NCBI RefSeq assembly: GCF_000149955.1
Contig: NC_030987.1
Span: 3,963,190 to 4,027,189, forward strand
Direction of reading: 5' to 3'
Length of the DNA: 64,000 nt
Source of the DNA: Fusarium oxysporum f. sp. lycopersici 4287
Taxonomy: Eukaryota; Ascomycota; Sordariomycetes; Hypocreales; Nectriaceae
Notes under the pieces: model-generated
Told to the model about the DNA's origin: nothing
Databases searched by the model: none
What the model saw: the letters and a program-made list of their open reading frames with translations, nothing else
Position numbers and translations under genes: made by a program
Shown: piece by piece, positions 37,395 through 48,063 of the stretch
Numbering within the stretch: position 1 is the stretch's first letter
Layout: each line of letters opens with the position of its first letter

Positions 37395-38691
37395 GGTAGA
37401 AATACGATAGAGTAAAAGACGATGCCACTCTTTATTTTCGGGTGTCGTCTTGAGGACCTCATGGTTTTATTGTTTTCAGAGTACGACTTTTGCATCAACA
37501 TTGGGTAATACAGTAATCAGATCGGACAATTCAAGTCCGAATCGGACTTGATCAGAAGGAGGGGGAGGGGAAGGGCCGGCGTTGGAGACGGACGGACAGG
37601 TCTTGGTCAACTCACTCGCTTAGGACTAACTTAGATGGAACAATGATGCCCTTTCAGCCTTTGAACTATCTATTCTATGTCAAAGTAACTAACTAACTGA
37701 CCAACCAACTAATGTTATAGGCTAACTCAGCTTAAACGATCTTTATTTTGACTGACACGTCTCGACGCGTAAAGTTCAGGTCTTGTTGTTAGTAGCTCGC
37801 GGGCCGATGATAATGGATGGATACGATCATTGTATTCCCCCTCGTTAGCTGAGATCATCGAGCACGTTCCCACAGTCTTATTGTCTAGTTCCCCATCAAA
37901 CCTTTCTCACAATGGATAGAATGGATATACTCTATAACTGAAGGGGTTCTTCCTAACTCCAAAGTTTAGCAATTGAGGGAGAAAAGCCAATAATATTGGC
38001 AGTTTATCAGGTCAGGTTTCTGTTTCTGCCCCCGCCCACGATATCAAGGGATGAAGAAGACACGAGCCTCTCCACTCCCACACAGACACACACACAGAGG
38101 ATCCTCATGTCTCGCCCGTTGGTGTCTGTCTCGTCACAATCTCTTAGTCTCTTTTTTCTTTCTTACCTGCAGTAGTTTCTCTTCAGACTCCTTTTTTGTC
38201 TACACGTCTCCTTGCTTTTTCTAGTGCTCCGTGTCTGATCATCTGAGTCGCTGCAGCTCACTTTCTGTACCTGACTAGACGAGTTTAAGCCTCCACATTG
38301 AACCGAACCATTTTTGTTGGTGGAGACACAACTCTTTTTCCTCGATCTTGTCAAGGGTCGCGACTTATACGCGCAGAGAGCATTCCTCTAATGTAGAACA
38401 TCGATGTTTTACTCTGATAGTATTGGGCCGTCCAGCCCCTGGAGATCATTTTTTCTCTAATTACATGGCTTGGGAGGATAGAGTGATGGCACTAGTGTCA
38501 GTTTTACTCCAGAGGAATTGAATATAAGGATTCGAGGATATCCTCTTGTGCAGATAGTATCATCATCCCTCGTTCTTTTACATCTCCCTCAAGAGTAATA
38601 TTCCATAACTTGGTCTCCCTCTGAGATTCCTCTCTTTTCATCCTTCAGACGAAATACTGAATACCATCAAACAACATCAACAACAACAACA
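37395..38691. other. Intergenic DNA, no gene supported
   Basis: Svf1 3' region, then a strongly pyrimidine-rich stretch (about 38090-38660) that probably is the promoter and leader of the 38692 gene, ending in CAACAACAAC just before its ATG. Confidence 0.55.
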
Positions 38692-39231
38692 ATGGTCGCC
38701 TGTACCTATCACAATGCGTCTTCGTACGCCCCAGTCTTTCCATCTCCTCTCAACCCTACGAACCATGGACCCGAGAACAAATATGCCACAGCTTCAGGAC
38801 GTATTGTGCGCCGAAGAAGAAGTCGACGGGGACCTCCTGGATCTCACACTCTCACTCAACGACTCCTTCGCGTAAAGGCAGCGGATGCTTGGAGAGGACA
38901 TGTTCTGAGTGCTCAGGTTGTCCAGTATGAATATGCTGAAGCTGCTGTCATGGGACATAAAGCACCACCAAAGAGCCGAGTAAGTTCTTCCCCAGTACAT
39001 CTCACCAAGAATGTATCTAACAATCTCTAGAACTGTCTGTATTCAATGGCCGGTCTCAAGAACCTCGGCCTCAACTTCTCACTCTCCGACGCCCACCGAA
39101 TCGCCAGCAACATCCGTCTTCCCGATCTCACATGTCTCAGGACAAGACGCATGCTGCTCGCCATGGGTCTCGTCGGCCTTCTCCCCGCTCTCAAGGTCCG
39201 CGATATGCTCAGAGCAGCTGAGACATTATGA
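38692..39231 (+). CDS. Unknown basic protein, 162 aa
   Basis: I do not recognise this family. Exon 1 is 38692-38979 and exon 2 is 39031-39231, joined over a 51-nt intron (GTAAGTTC ... CAATCTCTAG) in phase 0. The start context (CAACAACAACAATGG) is excellent for a fungal gene, and the leader is pyrimidine-rich, so expression is likely. The N-terminal half has a strongly basic patch (GRIVRRRRSRRGPP) that could be a nuclear-localisation or nucleic-acid-binding segment. The C-terminal half (LRTRRMLLAMGLVGLLPALK) is helical and amphipathic rather than a clear membrane segment. It lies head-to-tail after Svf1 and converges on the Mit_KHE1-like gene. A lineage-restricted protein is the best guess. 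Confidence 0.6.
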
Positions 39232-39558
39232 CTTGCACAGAAGGGCGAAGATGAACGAAAAGCCATGAATTTTATGATGATTGCGATTGTACCACTACGC
39301 CAACATTTGTTAGGCGCGGCGCGTTGGGGAGAGGACCTTTTCTATAGATATACCCGCGTACTTACGCCTGTTTTTCCTTTGCCTTTGCCTTTTCCTAGGT
39401 ATTCACTCCAGTCTAATACAAACACACAAGCACAAATACAAATACAAATACAACCAACCATTTCTTTAACCGTACCAAAATACACTCCTAGCTTAGTACA
39501 TAGGTATCATACATCGTCTAACGTAAAGAAAACTCATGCGTAACTAATTCTTCTTTTC

Positions 39559-40453
39559 TCATTGATCTTTCTTGTCCACCGTTTCGGTGGACCCTGGTTT
39601 CTCGGCAGCTGCACCAGGTGAACTCTCTTTAGGTGGGCTCTGACTATCTGGGTCTTGAACGGCTTGCTCGACCTGCCATATAGCCCTTTCGAGCTCCACT
39701 TCAAGAGCCGGCATGTCAAGAGTGTCTGAGAAAGTCTGAACTTCCTTTTGTGTAAGAAGGGTGCGTTCCTTATTGTCCGGCTCTTCGGCTGGTGGGGCAT
39801 GTAGTGCGTAAAGCCGGTCGAGCTTCTCAGAGGGAGCTAGGCGTAGGAGCTTGTTCTCGAGGAGCCATTGGAGATGCTTTCCACCTGAGATGGCTCTGCC
39901 GTGTGACCACGCTCTGTAGACGAGGTAGAAGAAGGGCAGGTTGGGGATGCTGTGTATGTTAGTCAGCGGATCGAGAAGGAAAAAAAAAAGCAAAGAAGAT
40001 ATGTACTCACATGGGTACGAGCGCAAATGGAATAGTAATCGGCATGCCGACAATGCACCACACAAGCCTCTTTTTGTGCAGCGCCTGACGCTCCGTCGCA
40101 AGAGTCTTGAGGATACCCTCCGCCTTATTCGGCGGTATCACCGAGCTCGGGAAGCACAAGTCGACCTTTTCCTTCATCTCAATCTCCTTCCCACGACGTC
40201 TCACCGACAGAGGCGGTACAGACTTCAAGCCCCATTCTTCATATGGGATGCGACGAAAAGCGTAGTTACCGTAATCGACGACCTTGCGCTTCCATCCAGA
40301 CTCCATCTTCTCCCATTGCGCCCACGTCTTGGCTGCCCAGGCAGTGCCCTTGTCAACATATGTTCTTCCTTGTGGCGCACTATTTGCTTCGAGCCGTTTC
40401 GCATAGAGAAGAGTTCGCCGCGTCGAGAGCGGTAGGAGGTATAATCTCATCAT
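39559..40453 (-). CDS. Mitochondrial K+/H+ exchange-related protein (Mit_KHE1 family)
   Basis: Two exons on the minus strand, 40453-40011 and 39949-39559, joined over a 61-nt intron (GTGAGT; CTAAC branch; ACACAG), 277 aa. The N-terminus MMRLYLLPLSTRRTLLY is the hallmark of this family, members of which were found in yeast as components of mitochondrial potassium-proton exchange. A hydrophobic hairpin (LVWCIVGMPITIPFALVPIIPNLPFFYLVY) spans the splice junction and should place the protein in the mitochondrial inner membrane. The C-terminus is acidic and Pro-rich and poorly conserved in general. The ATGATG at 40453/40450 is chosen because an upstream in-frame extension begins only at a non-ATG codon (TTG). 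Confidence 0.85.
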
Positions 40454-41184
40454 CTTGGCAGTCGTTTGCTGCAATGCGCCAGAGGAAGCTATGTCAGAGT
40501 AGAAAGCTCGCCGTAAGAAGATCGTAGAACCAGCACAGCAAACTATCGTAGCATGACGTCTGTGATATAAATCTTTATGGCAAGAACCGCACGGATAGAA
40601 AAGAAGCCGGTGAAGAAAAAAAGCGACTAGTAGAGAGGAATTGTTGCCTCCTGCTCAACAACTTTGGTTGGTAGAGGAATTGCACAGGGATTCTATGAGA
40701 GAGAAAGGCTAGAACCGTGGCGAAGCTGACGACGATGATTTTTTTTTCTAGTGAGCTCCAGAACTTGGAGTTTGTTGGAGCTGGAGCTGGAGCTTGCTTG
40801 GGCTGGAGTGGAATTGGAGGCCCCCAGAGAGAAATGGACGGTGACGCACATGGTCGTCATGGTTGGAGAATAGATTAATACTTGATTTACACGTGCATCG
40901 ACTCTTGAATTCTACTATGGTATGCATTATCTATACCACGAGGATATTTGATAGGGCAACACACTCCATTAAATTTGAAGCAGCGTCTTTTTACTTATAT
41001 AAATACAAATACAACACCATCTCAACTGTATCTTCTAAATGCACTGCCATGGCCAAGAGATTCAACCTGCACGATTCAGGCCCCCCCACTTCACCTCTAA
41101 CCCCACCATGAATCGACACTATCACCAATTCTTGAAAACCACCGACATAACACACATTTCCAGCAGCTACTTCAACAATTCCTC
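40454..41184. other. Intergenic DNA
   Basis: Upstream region of the Mit_KHE1-like gene and of the tRNA. Contains a short GGAGCT repeat near 40778-40796. No further gene supported. Confidence 0.55.
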
Positions 41185-41274
41185 GGGCGAATGGTTTAGT
41201 GGTATAATACTCCCTTAGCATGATTCATCCGAATAATCTGGGAGTGGTCCAGGGTTCGATTCCCTGTTCGTCCA
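41185..41274 (+). tRNA. tRNA-Ala (anticodon AGC) with an 18-nt intron
   Basis: Acceptor arms GGGCGAA and TTCGTCC pair with the G3:U70 wobble that is the alanine identity element, and the discriminator base is A. The anticodon stem CTCCC/GGGAG closes a loop TT-AGC-A-T, giving anticodon AGC. An 18-nt intron (41221-41238) sits at the usual place one base after the anticodon. The T arm CAGGG-TTCGATT-CCCTG is perfect and supplies the B box. The D stem has one mismatch (U12-U23). The TTTTT at 41308-41312 is a suitable Pol III terminator. Confidence 0.92.
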
Positions 41275-42037
41275 TCACAGGCGGTTAGATCCCGCTGTTA
41301 TACCTTCTTTTTGCCGTTTTTGCATTTACGTTATGCTGTGGAGACAGAATAATAGTTCTTTTTGTATCAGGTCCCTGAATTACCTTCAAGGGTCTTTTTA
41401 TGAGAGTAAACACATGCTGAACCTTATCAGATGTCCCTTGTTAAACATGCATATTCACAAGACCCTTCTCAAGAAGCAAATCCTTCCAGATAACCAGACT
41501 TTACACAATCGAACAGCTCGAATTCCCCTGAAAAAATATCCATCATGTTCCCATCATCACTCAAGCCATGTCTTAAACAGATCTCGATCCCAACGCTCTG
41601 ACATCCCATAGCGAACAACTCCCAAAAGCCTCTTTATGCAGGGCGACTCTTCACAGTCTTTAGCCTACAGAATCTGTCTGCCCACTTCCCCATAGTTCGC
41701 ATCATGGAGATTTTCTTTGACTCAAGCCCCGTTTGCCTTTTTGGTGCTACAATTGCTCGATTAGTGCTCCCAGATGTTTGGTACCTGAGACATTGGAACT
41801 GAGACCTACAGCTTTGCTTCTTCAAGCTCCGAGCTAAATCTTTGAGCTTTTGCGGACAAGTTCTAGGACACGTATACGAATTGGAATTGGTATTTCATGC
41901 ATTGATCAATTGTCTCTAGATTCATTGTCGTGGTATCGACTTGCTGCGCTTCAACGCCCCTTCTATCCTGTATGAACTCCCACCTCTTCTGAATCTTTAG
42001 TCGTACAATACAATGTGCACCTTTAAAAAGCCCAGAC
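41275..42037. other. Intergenic DNA between tRNA-Ala and the lipase gene
   Basis: No gene supported. It contains the 3' UTR of the minus-strand lipase gene. Confidence 0.55.
41308..41312 (+). terminator. RNA polymerase III terminator of tRNA-Ala
   Basis: First run of five T on the transcribed strand, 34 nt past the mature 3' end. Confidence 0.6.
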
Positions 42038-45000
42038 TTATTCATCTTTAGCTCCATGCACGGGACTCTTCGCCCGTGAAGCTCCCTTGCCCACAATCTT
42101 CTCCGCCCAGTTCCACCCGCCCGACGGCCCCTGCGCCTCTTTGCCCTTGTCCTGCTGATGAAGCGCCGACGGGGACGTTGGCGCAGGCAGATCACCTCCA
42201 AAATCAAGATCACTATCACAGTCGCTATCGTGCCAGTCTCGCTCGCTCCACGTCACAGAGTCCGCTCGTTCCGTCTTTGGCCGCTGGTGCGTTGATGCGT
42301 CGCTCCCTCTTTGGGACTGCTGTGACTTCGGAAGATCCGATACTTTGTCCATAGCTTCCCGAGACTCACTATCTGTTCGAGTCATACTTGCTAAGTTGTC
42401 TCGACTCTTCTTGAGCTCGGCTCCGTGCTCGTCAGGAGGCTCGTTCATGTTGCGGGCCCGCTCGCGGCCATGTTCGTCCTCGTCGCGAAGACGAGAGGCC
42501 GCCGAGTCGCTGAAGTGGGCATCGACCAAGTGCTTGATGACAGGCCAGCCATACGCGTTGGCAAACATGCGGCGGACCAGGACGTTGTTGTGAGCATCGG
42601 GCTCAACCTTTACAAGAACCTTCCTCCAAGACAGGTCCTTGTGGTAGGCTCTTGCAATCTTCTCCTCAACTCGCATGTTTGAAGTGTCGATAACTTCATG
42701 AATATCTTTATCGGGATTCGTGTTCGCTGTATCATCGTAGTCTTTAGCTGACAATGAACTGTCCTCATGATTCACATGAGGATAAGGCGACGAATCCGCG
42801 CTGCTGGTAGAGGCCTGTCCTATTGAGTTCTGTCGTTGGCCCGTCTTCCTCCTGACCAATGTAGTAGGACGTCTTTTCAATGGTGGACCAGGTATATCAG
42901 CTGGGTGATAAACACGATCGTGGAAAATAGTTCGCGGCCGCTTGGATGGATCGATCAGGTACTCAACATCGGGTACCTTGGGGTTGAGCAGATCGCCAGC
43001 AGATTCAAAGATAGTCGTTCTTGGAGGAGCAGTCATCTCATCTTCGCCGTCATGACCAGTTGTAACCTTGGACTGTTTAGTCGAAGCAGCCTCAGAAGCA
43101 GTATCAACACTGCCATCGGCTGATTCATCGAGCTTGAGAGTCTGACTCTTGGAATATATCTTCTTCTGCCTCTGCGACACACTAGGAGGCTTTGGAGGCT
43201 CATTACTCTTGAAGAAGTTGAAGAATCCCGCTAATGGTCCGCTGTTGGTTGAATCAGCAGAGTCAGACGGTACCTCATCACCGTATGGCGTTGCCACAGA
43301 ACGCAGACTCGCTCTGTCATCATCAACCATAGCCGTGCTTGGTGGCTGTGGAACCTCGCGCATATTTTCGTGAGTCTGAGGAGATGAAGTACCAGACTGT
43401 CCTGCTGAGCCGTTTCCAAGTTGCTTCTGGCGAGCCTGATTTGTACCTGTCAACTCAGCCCATCCGAATCCAACGACTGTTTCGACCAAGCCAGCATCTC
43501 GTCGAGCTTTCTCAACACGCCCGAGTCCCTGCCAGTCCAGGAACAAAAGACAACTTGTGCGAAGTGGCACGATGCCATCGTTGACCACATTCGAATACAC
43601 AGTTCTGTTTCGGAACTTCTTCAGCGCGGTATGTGCAGGGCCTGTCGGTAAGATTCTTAGAAGCGGTTTTGACTCAGGTTGTGTCTCCCCGTAAACCTTC
43701 TTATGCGCCGTCTCGCCCAAGTTTCCCACAATAGCACCCCAACCACTCCGTGCAAGTGTCGGAGCTCTCCATGTCAGACCAAGATCCTTCCCTGTCCTGC
43801 CAACGAGACCAGAGTCCAGAGCAAACTTGACGTATAAAGGATTTTCGTTGCTCAGACCCAGAAATGGTGTAGCCAAAGCAACAAAGTTGATTGGCTTGAT
43901 GAGGTCGAAGAACTGTGGTGAGTGTTTTTGTATATATGCAATGGCGTATGTCTGAACAAGACCACCAAGAGAGTGAGCAATAAAACTTATGCTCGTAATC
44001 TTGTATGGACGTTCCGCCTTGTGAAGATGTGCCCCGTCCTTGCTGAGATGAATAGTACTGTGTTTGTGTACCGGTTTCTGCTGGGGATCGTGCTTATCAA
44101 AATTATGAGTTATAGCATCAGTCATTCCTTTCCCTGTCGGTAGGAATGGCTGATCTGGGTATGTCATGGACAGGACGTATCTAGCGAGCCTCTTCCCGAG
44201 ATACTTAATTCCTCGTTCAGTTTTCGTCGAGTTGCCTGAATAACCACGAACAATAACCTCTTCATCATCGTCATCCTCATGGTCTTCACCCTCCACTTTG
44301 TCCATGTCCTTTGTGTCGTGAGAATCTGATTCGACAAGACCATTGCCTGATTTCTTCCTCGCGGCTCGTTCCCGGGCCCGCCGTGCCTTGGCATCGATCT
44401 TGGCTTGCTTGACAGCTGCATCAATGCTCTCTTTCATAAAGAGCATATCTGCGCCAAGATTGCTGTGCAGACCATGTGTCAGAACCACCATGTGGACCTT
44501 TTTCTGTTTCTTTTTGGGGTTCTCTGGTTTTGATTCATCGCCTTTTGTTTCGGGATCGCCAGTCTTGACGACACTTTCTACATGCTGATCTGCACCTGAA
44601 CGCTTTTCAGCGCGCCCTTCTCCTTTGTCATCCCAGCCTGGAAGTCTAGGGGTATTCCACAATGCTGCAGTATCTTCGACCTTGAGTTGTATCGCGCGAG
44701 AAAAGACACCTCGTGGCTGTGCAGAATGATGTCCTTCTTTGGCCTCCACGCCTTGTTGGTAGTCGCTGATCTTTCCAGGCTGAGGAACTTGGGATTGTCC
44801 ACCGACCACAGGACTCGAGTTGCTGAGGCTTAAAGACTTCTTGTCACGAGCCAACACAACCTCGAACCCAACAGCAGCAGAAGTCGAGAACAGAATCTGT
44901 GAAGAGACCTCAACAATCCAACTGGCGCTTTCATGATCATGCTCTGGCGCCTTTCCAAAGCCTCCATGACTTCCTAACCCAGCACTCTGTCGGATTGTAA

Positions 45001-45307
45001 CCGGAACCACAAGCTCGCATTCCCAAGAACCACCCGCCTTGACCATGGGCTCAAACTCTGGCACTCCATAACGCTCAGGATATTCAAACTTCTCGTTGGG
45101 GTTGAATGCAGCGGGGTAAGCGGCGGCGGAAAGAGTATATGGTCCGTGGACGAAAGCGGCTCGGAGGGCGATGGCCGAGGTGTTGCGTACGCGCAGGAAG
45201 AGTTTCTCAGGTGACGGTAAGATCCGGTCCTGAGATGGTATGTATGTTATGGTATATCGAACGACTTCGCCTGTCTTGAGGCTGCCGACTTGATGGAGGA
45301 GAAGCAT
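42038..45307 (-). CDS. Large ROG1-type lipase / DUF676 serine esterase
   Basis: A single intronless 1089-aa reading frame. The N-terminal ~200 residues form a conserved domain seen in fungal ROG1-like proteins (HQVGSLKTGEVVRYTITYIP). The alpha/beta-hydrolase DUF676 domain follows: VHMVVLTHGLHSNLGADM at its start, the nucleophile elbow FIAHSLGGLVQ (Ser near residue 447), INFVALATPFLGLS, and NDGIVPLRTSCLLFLDW, which carries the acid residue. The domain is split by a charged insertion of ~100 residues (around DKVEGEDHEDDDDEEVIVRG). The last ~400 residues are Ser/Asp-rich with a conserved stretch (DPSKRPRTIFHDRVYHP; KIARAYHKDLSWRKVLVKVE; RRMFANAYGWPVIKHLVDAH). Yeast Rog1 is a monoacylglycerol lipase. 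The elbow has Ala where many lipases have Gly, which is normal for this family. Left border of the accessory region. Confidence 0.9.
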   Translation of the reverse strand: MLLLHQVGSLKTGEVVRYTITYIPSQDRILPSPEKLFLRVRNTSAIALRAAFVHGPYTLSAAAYPAAFNPNEKFEYPERYGVPEFEPMVKAGGSWECELVVPVTIRQSAGLGSHGGFGKAPEHDHESASWIVEVSSQILFSTSAAVGFEVVLARDKKSLSLSNSSPVVGGQSQVPQPGKISDYQQGVEAKEGHHSAQPRGVFSRAIQLKVEDTAALWNTPRLPGWDDKGEGRAEKRSGADQHVESVVKTGDPETKGDESKPENPKKKQKKVHMVVLTHGLHSNLGADMLFMKESIDAAVKQAKIDAKARRARERAARKKSGNGLVESDSHDTKDMDKVEGEDHEDDDDEEVIVRGYSGNSTKTERGIKYLGKRLARYVLSMTYPDQPFLPTGKGMTDAITHNFDKHDPQQKPVHKHSTIHLSKDGAHLHKAERPYKITSISFIAHSLGGLVQTYAIAYIQKHSPQFFDLIKPINFVALATPFLGLSNENPLYVKFALDSGLVGRTGKDLGLTWRAPTLARSGWGAIVGNLGETAHKKVYGETQPESKPLLRILPTGPAHTALKKFRNRTVYSNVVNDGIVPLRTSCLLFLDWQGLGRVEKARRDAGLVETVVGFGWAELTGTNQARQKQLGNGSAGQSGTSSPQTHENMREVPQPPSTAMVDDDRASLRSVATPYGDEVPSDSADSTNSGPLAGFFNFFKSNEPPKPPSVSQRQKKIYSKSQTLKLDESADGSVDTASEAASTKQSKVTTGHDGEDEMTAPPRTTIFESAGDLLNPKVPDVEYLIDPSKRPRTIFHDRVYHPADIPGPPLKRRPTTLVRRKTGQRQNSIGQASTSSADSSPYPHVNHEDSSLSAKDYDDTANTNPDKDIHEVIDTSNMRVEEKIARAYHKDLSWRKVLVKVEPDAHNNVLVRRMFANAYGWPVIKHLVDAHFSDSAASRLRDEDEHGRERARNMNEPPDEHGAELKKSRDNLASMTRTDSESREAMDKVSDLPKSQQSQRGSDASTHQRPKTERADSVTWSERDWHDSDCDSDLDFGGDLPAPTSPSALHQQDKGKEAQGPSGGWNWAEKIVGKGASRAKSPVHGAKDE

Positions 45308-46192
45308 CTCGTCGCAGCGCGCAGGCGGGAGTCTAGTCGTCGTGGGACAGGTTTTTTGTGATTTGAAGCCGCACGTGCTCGATTAAGCTTATAGACATTC
45401 GAGTGTAAGATGTCCTAGAGGGTAAGTTTTGACGTCACCATGCCTCGAGCATTTGTTTCGAAACACAGAACCAACTATCGTAAGAACTAGCGGAATAGTC
45501 GATTTAAAGAAAGATGACGGTGAAAGGGGACCTCAACCGAGGGAGCCGAGTTCGTAAACAGTGGTGACCGTAGAGAAAAGCACAGAAATACAAGAAAGGC
45601 AAAGACAACGACAGAAAAAGGGTCTAGAAACAAAACATGGAGCACATGCAGTGTAATTGTATGTACAATGACGGTAAGCTCGCCCTTGTTTTCTGTGGTG
45701 TCCTCCAATCTCGCTCCGTCGAAACCGGTCATTAGAGAACAATGGGGGCCAATCAGCGCTGAGCGTCGACATCGCTCCTATGGCGGGGCAGTTGTTTTAG
45801 GGGCCTACGGGAGTTGCAAGGGCCCGAGCTTCCCGCTGAGTGAGGTTTAGTGATCAGCTGCCCGCGATGGGCGAACTTAATTCTGTTGGGCGTTCTCATT
45901 CCACATTACGCGGTCATTTTGAACGACAACGCTACTCCATTCCGTGCCTTGATATTAAGTTCTGGATGACTTCATTCATTTAGACCCTTAGAATCCATAC
46001 TAGTTGCTCTTCTATTGTGAAAACGACTTTAATCAGTACACAGTCCTTTGTACACCACTTGGGTGCTACACTGTCAAAGAGCTGCTTTGGCTGACTAAGA
46101 TAATCGAGCCATGCATCTCACCACACATTCATATCTGCCTTACCTCATGCTTCTTATATCTTCATTCCTTGACTGCCATAAAATACAGCAAC
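45308..46192. other. Intergenic DNA at the border of the accessory region
   Basis: Promoter side of the lipase gene and leader of the kinase-like gene. No other gene supported. Confidence 0.55.
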
Positions 46193-47500
46193 ATGATTGA
46201 CAAAGATTCCAAGTATTTTTCTCTAAGCGGTGACATCCCAATTGGTGGACCAAGCACTTGGCATATTATCGGCTGGGACCAGAGACGGGTTGTCTCAGTA
46301 ACTATGGGACGGTGAGCAGGACGACGAGAGCCTCGCCATTGAACATTTCAGCCGCCATAGCGATCAACTATCACCCGATTTTCACAGAACATATGTATCG
46401 TATAACGGTGAGATCAACTCAACATATACGGACTCGAAAAATGATCCAACCTGCTGTGTACACTATCCATCCCTTCACGATGCCTGTCCCCCAGAAGAAG
46501 TTCAAACTGTTCGGCGGGACAAGCTTGAGGAACTCGAGAGGCTTGGTCCCGATGCGGACCTTGTTGCATACTCTCCATGTATAGAGGGATCTGCTAAAAA
46601 GGTAAAATCTAGGTGCCGGCCTTGAATGTCTTGCCCTACGATAAAGCTGACCCTTGGGAGGTCGTCTTTAAGTCCTACTTCTTGTGGCAGTACGCCCAAA
46701 TGTCCTGGAAGGAGATGAATCTATGGATGCGTCTCCCATGCCATCCAAACATCGTCCCGTTTGACCAAGTGGTCGTTGACGAGCTTGAGGGTCGTATAGT
46801 CGGATTCACTAGCAACTATGTGCCTGGCGGCAATCTAGAAGAGAACAAGTCGCGCGTGTTCAAGCTCAAGTGGCTACAACAACTTATAAAGGTCGTAGAC
46901 GAATTGAACCTCGGACATGGCATCGCGCACCAAGATATCGCTCCACGGAATCTCCTGATCAATGAGTCGACAGACTCTATCATGCTCTTTGATTTCAACT
47001 TTGCGGCCCGCATCAACTGTCCCTCATCCGGAGAGGGTGAGAGCTACGTCGAGGAACGGAACGATATCAAGGGCGTTAAATTCACCACCTACGAGATTAT
47101 TACTCAAGATGATAGTCTCCGGAGTATTCCTCACGAAGATCAAAACCTCGATAACCTCGAGTTAAAATGGGTGACGCATCCGGAGGTAAAGCTAGACCAT
47201 CCAGTCGAATCATATCAACTTATGTTGAAGGAATGGCGGGAACGAAGGGAACGAGACTCTCGTTCAGGCAATGTCCCAAGGCCCATTGACTGGCCGGCCA
47301 TGCCCAAGCCACCGCAGAAGACCATTTCTTTAAAAACTGTACAAGGGCAGACAACCTCCGTCACAGTGGACAACTGGTATGAGAGGCGGCAGGATATCCG
47401 GGGTAGAGGTGATAGGGTACTAAACTGGGAACGGCCACCACAGAGACTACTAGACAACGGGATTCGGGTGCTCTCGACCGGTGAGATACTCAACTGCTAA
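46193..47500 (+). pseudogene. Fungal protein-kinase-like gene with two apparent one-base frame shifts
   Basis: Three consecutive coding-quality segments in different frames. Segment 1 (46193-46308) starts MIDKDSKYFSLSGDIPIGG and ends in VVSVTM. Segment 2 (about 46308-46610) reads DGEQDDESLAIEHFSRHSDQ through DLVAYSPCIEGSAKK. Segment 3 (about 46613-47500) runs to the stop and carries the kinase core: HGIAHQDIAPRNLLI (catalytic loop with HQD) and SIMLFDFNFAARI (DFN in place of DFG). The first join needs one base removed from a GGG run, the second one base added; they would compensate. Alternatively the second join is a 59-nt intron (46602-46660) with an unusual GAG acceptor. This kinase-like family is common and lineage-expanded in Fusarium and relatives; substrates are unknown. 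Either a young pseudogene or assembly indels. Confidence 0.65.
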
Positions 47501-48063
47501 AAAGCCGGGTTTCTCGAAGCTGTATGTGGCCCAATACGCGTACGCAAATACACACGGTAGTTTTGTCACAAACCTCGGAACAAAAACCAATTCAAATATG
47601 TATCTCAGCCGTAATGGTGTGATAGTTCGGGGGGCTAGGAGAATGCATAATTTATGGAGAAATATCTAGCAATTCGATCCCCTTTCCTTATATATTGGTT
47701 AATTCTTCTGTAATACTAATGGTTCAAGCAATTACTCTGGATTTGGCCAGTGCATAAATTCAAGATGAACAGTATACTAACGTTCATCGTCCGATCTTTG
47801 CAGTGACTCTTGCGAATAACAAATCCATAATCCCTTACAAGATAAGTTTCGCATCTATCCTTTATAAAAGTCTCCTAGACAAGAGAAGAATACCAAGTAG
47901 CAACCTGGCAATTTCATCGCAATACACGTTCCGTATGCCAGCCAGTTCAGTTAGTAATGACCAGAGGTGCGGTATCTAACCGAAACTTAGCGAAATCCGA
48001 AGACGAGTATTGATTAGTTACCTTATCTGGAGCTACCTCGGAGGGAAGGGGAGATAAAGACTG
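47501..48063. other. Intergenic DNA with a short repeat copy
   Basis: 3' flank of the kinase-like gene. Contains at 47641-47666 a 26-nt word that recurs at 58602-58627 with one mismatch. No gene supported. Confidence 0.5.
47641..47666 (+). repeat. 26-nt word shared with 58602-58627
   Basis: Same word as at 58602, one transition apart. Located about 140 bp past the stop of the kinase-like gene. Confidence 0.7.

Noticed and set aside
38163..38354. Lys/Arg/Ser-rich minus-strand open frame
   Set aside because: Reverse complement of a pyrimidine-rich promoter tract.
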